DNA from: Streptomyces roseifaciens
GTDB lineage: Bacteria; Actinomycetota; Actinomycetes; Streptomycetales; Streptomycetaceae
Reading direction: 5' to 3'
DNA: 64,000 nt
Assembly (NCBI RefSeq): GCF_001445655.1
Contig: NZ_LNBE01000004.1
Coordinates: 1,860,001 to 1,924,000 of the forward strand
Of the stretch, positions 59,411-64,000 are shown piece after piece; position 1 is the stretch's first letter; every line of letters starts with the position of its first letter. The notes beneath the pieces were generated by a model that was not told the DNA's origin, did no database searches, and was given only the letters and a program-made list of their open reading frames with translations. The translations under genes were made by a program, and so were the position numbers.

Positions 59411-59446
59411 TCGTGTTTTCTGTGTTTCCCATGTTTTCTGCCGGTT
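59411..59446 (+). repeat. GTGTTTTC-type repeat at the start of the binding-protein gene
   Basis: GTGTTTTCT, GTGTTTCCC and ATGTTTTCT follow each other directly after a six-T run, in sharp contrast with the GC-rich surroundings. They code for the N-terminal FSVFPMFS and make the start codon choice uncertain. Confidence 0.6.
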
Positions 59447-60432
59447 CCGCGAGCAGCGCCCCGCGCCGGGCACGGACCTCCCGCGCCCTGCTGGCGATGG
59501 CCGGTGTCACCGCCCTGACGGCGGGCCTCGCCGCGTGCGGGGGCGACAGCCTGGAGAAGTCCGGGGGAGGGGGCGGCGGCTCGGCGAAGCCGGGCGGGGG
59601 TTCCCTCGTCATCGGGTCGGCGGGGTTCACGGAGTCCAAGGTGCTCGCCGAGATATACGCGGGCCTGCTGAAGGACGCCGGATATTCCCCGTCGATCAGG
59701 ACGGCCGAGGCGCGCGAGCTCTATGAACCGGAGCTGGAGAAGGGCCGGATCGACGTCGTCCCGGAGTATGCGGCGACGCTCGCCGAATTCCTGAACAAGA
59801 AGCAGAACGGCAAGGACGCTCCCGCCGTCGCGTCGGCCGACGCGGATGCCACGGTGAAGGCCCTGCGCAAACTCGCGGAGCCGCGCGGACTGAAGGTGCT
59901 CGATCCGGGGCGCGCGGTCGATCAGAACGCCTTCGCGGTGACGGCGGAGTTCGCGGAGAAACACCAGCTCAAGACGCTTTCCGATCTTGGGAAGTCGAGT
60001 CAGGAGGTCAAGCTCGCGGCTGGTGACGAATGCCCGCAGCGGCCCTTCTGCCAGCCCGGCCTGGAGAAGACCTACGGCATCAAGGTCGCGGGCATCAGCC
60101 CGCTGGAGGTGGGCAGCGTCCAGGCCAAGCAGGCGGTCAAGGACGGCAAGGCGCAGCTGCTCCTGACCACCACCACGGATGCCACCCTCGAACAGTTCGG
60201 ACTGGTCCTGCTCAAGGACGACAAGAAGCTCCAGAACTCCGACAACGTGCTGCCGGTGGTGAATGCGGAGAAGGCCGGTTCGCAGAAGGTCGCCGATGCT
60301 CTCGCGAAGCTCACCAGGGTGCTGACCACGGAAGATCTCACCGAACTCAACAAGAAGGTTGATGCGCAGCGGCTCAAGCCCGCGGATGTCGCCGCGCAGT
60401 ACCTCAAGGAGAAGGGGCTGCTGACGAAGTGA
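59413..60432 (+). CDS. Osmoprotectant-binding lipoprotein (OpuCC/ProX type)
   Basis: A 339-aa lipoprotein. From GTG 59413, or ATG 59431, a basic stretch and hydrophobic core reach the lipobox LTAGLAAC. The mature part has the choline/betaine-binding fold (LVIGSAGFTESKVLAEIYAGLLKDAGYSP...PEYAATLAEFLNKK). It lacks obvious aromatic-box completeness by eye. Last gene of the permease operon. Confidence 0.9.
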   Translation: MFSVFPMFSAGSASSAPRRARTSRALLAMAGVTALTAGLAACGGDSLEKSGGGGGGSAKPGGGSLVIGSAGFTESKVLAEIYAGLLKDAGYSPSIRTAEARELYEPELEKGRIDVVPEYAATLAEFLNKKQNGKDAPAVASADADATVKALRKLAEPRGLKVLDPGRAVDQNAFAVTAEFAEKHQLKTLSDLGKSSQEVKLAAGDECPQRPFCQPGLEKTYGIKVAGISPLEVGSVQAKQAVKDGKAQLLLTTTTDATLEQFGLVLLKDDKKLQNSDNVLPVVNAEKAGSQKVADALAKLTRVLTTEDLTELNKKVDAQRLKPADVAAQYLKEKGLLTK

Positions 60433-60516
60433 GAGGTGTAGGGGACAAGTAAGATCAAGGGAAGAGTTTCGTGGTGGAGTCACACTCCGAAGGCGACGCA
60501 CGGTAAGTTTCAGGCC

Positions 60517-61635
60517 ATGCCACGAGGACGCCACCGCCATTCGCCATCCCTGCACAGGCTTCTTCCCCCATCGGCGGTCGCCGCGACATCCGTCGCCTGC
60601 GCCGCCGGTGCCTGGGTGGTAGGTGAAACGGTCGTCATCCGGGGCCTCGCCGCGGCGGCAGCCGCCGCCGCGGTGGTCGGTGCCGTGCTGATGCGCCGTT
60701 GGGACCGCTCCGCCGGAAGGCGGGTCGCCCAGCTCACCGCCGCCCGCACACGGGACGAGTGGAAGACCGAGGAGCGCATAGCCGAGCTGGAGACGGACCT
60801 GGAGGACACCCGGGCGGCCAAGGCCCGGCTGGAGTCCAAGCTGCGCGGCAAGCGCGCCGAGCTGGCCCGTCTCCGCACCGAGCACGCCGACCTGCTGCGC
60901 CGCTACGCCGCCGCCGAGACCGGGCGGGCCAGCGCGCTGGAGAGCCGCCGGGTCGCCCGGGGCGGTGCGTCCCTCGGCGCCCCGGCGCTGGGGCCCGGCG
61001 CGCCGCTCACGGTGCCCGGCCCGGCCGTCGACCCGGCCGCGTACCGCAAGGCCGCGGAGGCGCTGCGCAGCCTGGGCGGCGGCGCGGCGGAGGCCGAGCC
61101 CAAGAGTGGGGCCCGGCCCGCCCCGGGGCCCGCGGCCCTGCCCCGGCAGAAGCCCGCGAGCGCTTCCCGCGCGGCGTCCGAGGCCGTGCCGCAGCCGCGC
61201 CCGGAGGCGCGTCCGGGCACGGAGCGGGCGCCCGAGTCGGCCGAGCCGGCCGAGGCGGGCAAGCCTGTCGAGGCGGGCAAGCCGGCCGAGCCGGAGACCG
61301 AGGGCAAGCCGGAGCCCGGCGCCGCCCTCAAGCCCGCGCTCCGCGCCGCCGTGCCGCAGGCCCCCGCCCGGCGTCCCGCCTCCCGTGCCACGGGCGGCTT
61401 CGACTTCTTCGGCACCCAGCGCCCGGCCCCGGCCCAGCGCCCCGTCGAGGAGACGGACCTCGCGGACGTCGTCGGCGAGGAGGCCCTCGCCGAGGCCAAG
61501 GCCAAGGCCGAGGCCGAGGCCGACGCGGAGGCCGGGAAGGACGGCGAGCGCGCCGGGGACGACGTCATCGACCTGACCGCGCACGACGAGACCGAGCAGA
61601 TAGACGTGGCCGAGCTGCGTACGGCCGCCTCGTAG
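60517..61635 (+). CDS. Membrane protein with coiled coil and low-complexity tail
   Basis: A 372-aa protein of unknown function. Two closely spaced hydrophobic segments (about 18-60) precede a coiled coil (EERIAELETDLEDTRAAKARLESKLRGKRAELARLRTEHADLL, about 85-127) and a long Ala/Pro/Glu-rich segment with PAEAGKPVEAGKPAEPE repeats. It ends in a short acidic motif (DDVIDLTAHDETEQIDVAELR). Similar proteins are found in Streptomyces upstream of nuoD, convergent to it. Confidence 0.7.
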   Translation: MPRGRHRHSPSLHRLLPPSAVAATSVACAAGAWVVGETVVIRGLAAAAAAAAVVGAVLMRRWDRSAGRRVAQLTAARTRDEWKTEERIAELETDLEDTRAAKARLESKLRGKRAELARLRTEHADLLRRYAAAETGRASALESRRVARGGASLGAPALGPGAPLTVPGPAVDPAAYRKAAEALRSLGGGAAEAEPKSGARPAPGPAALPRQKPASASRAASEAVPQPRPEARPGTERAPESAEPAEAGKPVEAGKPAEPETEGKPEPGAALKPALRAAVPQAPARRPASRATGGFDFFGTQRPAPAQRPVEETDLADVVGEEALAEAKAKAEAEADAEAGKDGERAGDDVIDLTAHDETEQIDVAELRTAAS

Positions 61636-61664
61636 GCAGCCCGCGACCCGGCCTGCAGAAACGA

Positions 61665-61692
61665 AACCCCCGGTGGATGCCCACCGGGGGTT
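61665..61692. terminator. Terminator between the coiled-coil gene and nuoD
   Basis: AACCCCCGGTGG (61665-61676) and CCACCGGGGGTT (61681-61692) form a perfect 12-bp stem with loop ATGC between convergent genes, with AAAC before and TTCT after, so it can work in both directions. Confidence 0.88.
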
Positions 61693-61735
61693 CTGCGTTG
61701 ACTCGCCGATGCTTACTCGCCGGCCTCGCCGGCGT

Positions 61736-62887
61736 CTACTTGTCGATGTCGCCGACCACGAAGAACAGCGACCCCAGGATCGCCACCATGTCGGCGACCA
61801 GCGTCCCCGGCAGCAGCTCGGTCAGCGCCTGGATGTTGTTGAAGGACGCGGAGCGCAGCTTCAGCCGGTACGGCGTCTTCTCGCCCTTCGAGACCAGGTA
61901 GTAGCCGTTGAGGCCGAGCGGGTTCTCGGTCCACGCGTAGGTCGCGCCCTCGGGGGCCTTGAGGACCTTCGGCAGCCGCTGGTTGATCGGCCCGGGCGGC
62001 AGCTCGGCGATCCGGTCGAGGCAGGCCTCGGCGAGCTCCAGCGCGTTGTGGGTCTGCTCCAGCAGACACTCGAAGCGCGCCAGGCAGTCGCCGTCCTCGC
62101 GGGTGACGACCTTCAGGGTGTCCTGCAGCTCCCCGTAGGCGAGGTACGGCTCGTCGCGGCGCAGGTCGAAGTCGACGCCGGACGCGCGGGCGATGGGGCC
62201 GCTGACCCCGTACGCGTGCACCGTCTCGCGCGTGAGCACGCCGACGCCGCGCGTACGGGCCCGGAAGATCTCGTTGCCGAGCACGAGCCGGTCGTAGACG
62301 TCCATCCGGGAGCGGACCTGGGCCACGGCGTGCCGCGCCCGGCCCAGCCAGCCGGCGGGCAGGTCCTCCTTGAGGCCGCCGACGCGGTTGAACATGTAGT
62401 GCATGCGGCCGCCGGAGACCTCCTCCATCACCGTCTGGAGCTCCTCGCGCTCGTGGAAGGCGTGGAAGACGGGGGTGATGCCGCCGAGCTCCAGGGGGTA
62501 GGAGCCGAGGAACATCAGGTGGTTGAGGACCCGGTTCAGCTCGGCGAGGAGCGTACGGGTCCACACGGCGCGCTCGGGGACCTCCATGCCGAGCATCCGC
62601 TCGACGGCCAGGACGACGCCCAGCTCGTTGGAGAACGCCGACAGCCAGTCGTGGCGGTTGGCGAGCATGATGATCTGCCGGTAGTCGCGGGCCTCGAAGA
62701 GCTTCTCCGCGCCGCGGTGCATGTAGCCGACGATCGGCTCGGCCTCGCGGACCCGCTCGCCGTCGAGGACGAGCCGCAGGCGCAGCACGCCGTGCGTGGA
62801 CGGGTGCTGGGGTCCGATGTTGAGCACCATGTCGGTGCTCTCCGCCGCACCGCCGATGCCGACTGTCGTCTCCGTCATGGGGGTCAT
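61736..62887 (-). CDS. nuoD: NADH-quinone oxidoreductase subunit D, orphan copy
   Basis: A 383-aa 49-kDa-type subunit of respiratory complex I ([54 protein letters not shown], ending [13 protein letters not shown]). It has the quinone-site His and Tyr region. No other nuo gene is nearby, so this is an extra subunit outside the main nuoA-N cluster, which Streptomyces usually also have. Start MTPMTETT matches other Streptomyces; its ribosome site is weak. Confidence 0.93.
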   Translation of the reverse strand: MTPMTETTVGIGGAAESTDMVLNIGPQHPSTHGVLRLRLVLDGERVREAEPIVGYMHRGAEKLFEARDYRQIIMLANRHDWLSAFSNELGVVLAVERMLGMEVPERAVWTRTLLAELNRVLNHLMFLGSYPLELGGITPVFHAFHEREELQTVMEEVSGGRMHYMFNRVGGLKEDLPAGWLGRARHAVAQVRSRMDVYDRLVLGNEIFRARTRGVGVLTRETVHAYGVSGPIARASGVDFDLRRDEPYLAYGELQDTLKVVTREDGDCLARFECLLEQTHNALELAEACLDRIAELPPGPINQRLPKVLKAPEGATYAWTENPLGLNGYYLVSKGEKTPYRLKLRSASFNNIQALTELLPGTLVADMVAILGSLFFVVGDIDK

Positions 62888-62900
62888 GGGGACAAGTCTG

Positions 62901-63935
62901 TCAGCCTTCTGCCCCGGCCCCGTCCGGGGCGGGGTCCGGGCGGCCCGGGAGCAGCCCCCGGCAGGCCTCGCCGACGGGCTGCACCAGCCAGCCGAAGGCG
63001 CCCAGGCCCGCCGGGGAGGTGAGCTCGGCGGCCTCGCCCGCCCGCCCCAGCGCGCGGACGTAGGCGGCCGGGTCGGTCGAGGCGAGCGACAGCGGCGGGC
63101 GGCCGCCGTCCACGCCGAGGGCGTGCAGCGCCTCGCGCTGGGTCAGCACGGTGCTGCCGGGGCCCGCGCACGCGTCCATGGCGACGTGGGCGGTGATGTC
63201 GCACGAGCCGTCCGGCACCGGCCGCACCTCGCGGCCCTCGCGGAAGCCGGCCAGGGTGCCGAAGGGCGGGCGGCCGGCCCGCTCGTGGGCGTAGTCGACG
63301 GCCACGGCGAGGCCGGCGCGCAGGCTGCCCACGGCCCGCGCCCAGGCGGCGTCGCGCGGGTGCCCGATCTCGGCGCGGGTGCCGGGGGGCGCGCCGTCGA
63401 CGGGCCACCAGCGGGCGAGCCACGCGGCGTCCCCGCCCGTGACCGGCTCGCCGAGCATCTCCTCGCCGTCCTCCTGGACGAGCACCTGGCGCGCGACGCC
63501 CTCGGCGTCGGTCTCGGCGACGTCCACGGGCACGTTGTCGAGCCATTCGTTGGCGAACAGCAGGCCCTCGGTGCCGTCCGGGATGTCACCCACCCAGGTG
63601 ATGCGCGGGTCCAGGCCGTCCGGGCGGGCGGCCCGCTCGACGGCGACCGGCCTCAGCCGCGCCGTCACCTTCTCCGGCAGCCGGGCGAGGACGCCGGTGA
63701 GCAGTTCGCCGCGGCCGGCGCCGACGTCCGTGAAGGTCAGCTCCGCCGGGTGCCCGAGCGCCTCGTCGACCCGGCGCAGCAGCTCGGCGACGGCCCCTGC
63801 GTACAGCGGGGAGGCGTGCACGGAGGTTCGGAAGTGCCCGGCGGGGCCCTCGGGGCGCCGGTAGAAGCCGCCGGGACCGTAGAGCGCGGCCTCGGTCGCA
63901 GCGCGCCATGTCATCGTTCCGCTTGCCATACGCAC
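62901..63935 (-). CDS. MidA/NDUFAF7-like SAM-dependent methyltransferase
   Basis: A 344-aa protein of the DUF185 family. The SAM motif is [21 protein letters not shown] (about 67-87); [15 protein letters not shown] and [19 protein letters not shown] are typical. The mitochondrial relative NDUFAF7 dimethylates an Arg of NDUFS2, the homologue of NuoD, during complex I assembly. Its gene lies 13 bp before nuoD, in the same direction, so the pair is likely an operon and may be enzyme and substrate. GTG 63935 follows GAAGGG. Confidence 0.88.
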   Translation of the reverse strand: MRMASGTMTWRAATEAALYGPGGFYRRPEGPAGHFRTSVHASPLYAGAVAELLRRVDEALGHPAELTFTDVGAGRGELLTGVLARLPEKVTARLRPVAVERAARPDGLDPRITWVGDIPDGTEGLLFANEWLDNVPVDVAETDAEGVARQVLVQEDGEEMLGEPVTGGDAAWLARWWPVDGAPPGTRAEIGHPRDAAWARAVGSLRAGLAVAVDYAHERAGRPPFGTLAGFREGREVRPVPDGSCDITAHVAMDACAGPGSTVLTQREALHALGVDGGRPPLSLASTDPAAYVRALGRAGEAAELTSPAGLGAFGWLVQPVGEACRGLLPGRPDPAPDGAGAEG

Positions 63936-64000
63936 ACGCTATGCGCCCTTCGCGGACACGCCGCCTCCACCTTGCGGAGTAGAAGGAGCGTCACCGGATC

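Noticed and set aside
1..64000. CRISPR arrays, insertion sequences, phage genes and rRNA
   Set aside because: No regularly spaced palindromic repeats with unique spacers, no transposase or integrase motifs and no rRNA segments were seen; the short tandem arrays have no spacers.

Overview
The window is high-GC actinobacterial DNA with strong third-position G/C bias, frequent GTG and TTG starts and many 4-bp ATGA/GTGA overlaps. Its genes (RppA, TipA, WhiJ-like regulators, DUF397, Zur-controlled ribosomal paralogues, DUF2342 metalloprotease, an orphan NuoD) point to Streptomyces or a close relative. From about 16.3 kb to the right end, gene content and order resemble the conserved Streptomyces chromosome core (recalled from the S. 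coelicolor SCO339x-SCO343x area, not searched here). The left 16 kb and several inserts look accessory.

Left part (1-16.3 kb): a tRNA-Thr(CGT) is followed by a type II thioesterase, a metallophosphoesterase coupled to an Sfp/EntD-type phosphopantetheinyl transferase, a TauD-like dioxygenase and a complete peptide/nickel-type ABC importer with a fused double ATPase. These are helper functions of natural-product assembly without an assembly line in view. A LysR regulator comes next, then a leftward, translationally coupled four-gene operon (61-aa peptide, two unrecognised proteins, a beta-lactamase-fold serine hydrolase). Divergent from it lies a P450-rppA pair, expected to make the tetrahydroxynaphthalene/flaviolin-type pigment.

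Middle (16.3-34.5 kb): terB, an MreB-like gene, a DNA polymerase I paralogue, a UBP zinc finger, small regulators, a methyltransferase, an XRE regulator divergent from a glycine-rich-domain-like protein across a perfect palindrome, and a TetR-controlled membrane/DCC operon with two matching palindromes. Next is an incomplete lasso-peptide locus (cyclase and PqqD-like chaperone only) ending in a 15-bp tandem repeat. It abuts the zinc-independent ribosomal paralogues S14, L28, L33, L31 and S18 and a COG0523 protein, with a Zur-like box between L28 and L33. A WhiJ/AbaA-type set (DUF397, HATPase, XRE-DUF5753) follows.

Right part (34.5-64 kb): aldehyde dehydrogenase, DinB-like, PadR, tipA, YbjQ, DedA, a ThrE-like exporter, ppa, dacB, DUF2342 protease, tilS, hpt, ftsH, folE, an esterase and a DUF2156 lysyltransferase-like protein facing each other, folP-folB-folK with an NTF2-like gene and DUF3180, an osmoprotectant ABC system (ATPase divergent from permease-permease-binding protein), a coiled-coil membrane protein, orphan nuoD and a MidA/NDUFAF7-like methyltransferase. 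Genes folE, folP, folB and folK supply tetrahydrofolate. tilS-hpt-ftsH is a widely conserved neighbourhood. The nuoD-midA pair suggests an assembly factor beside its possible target.
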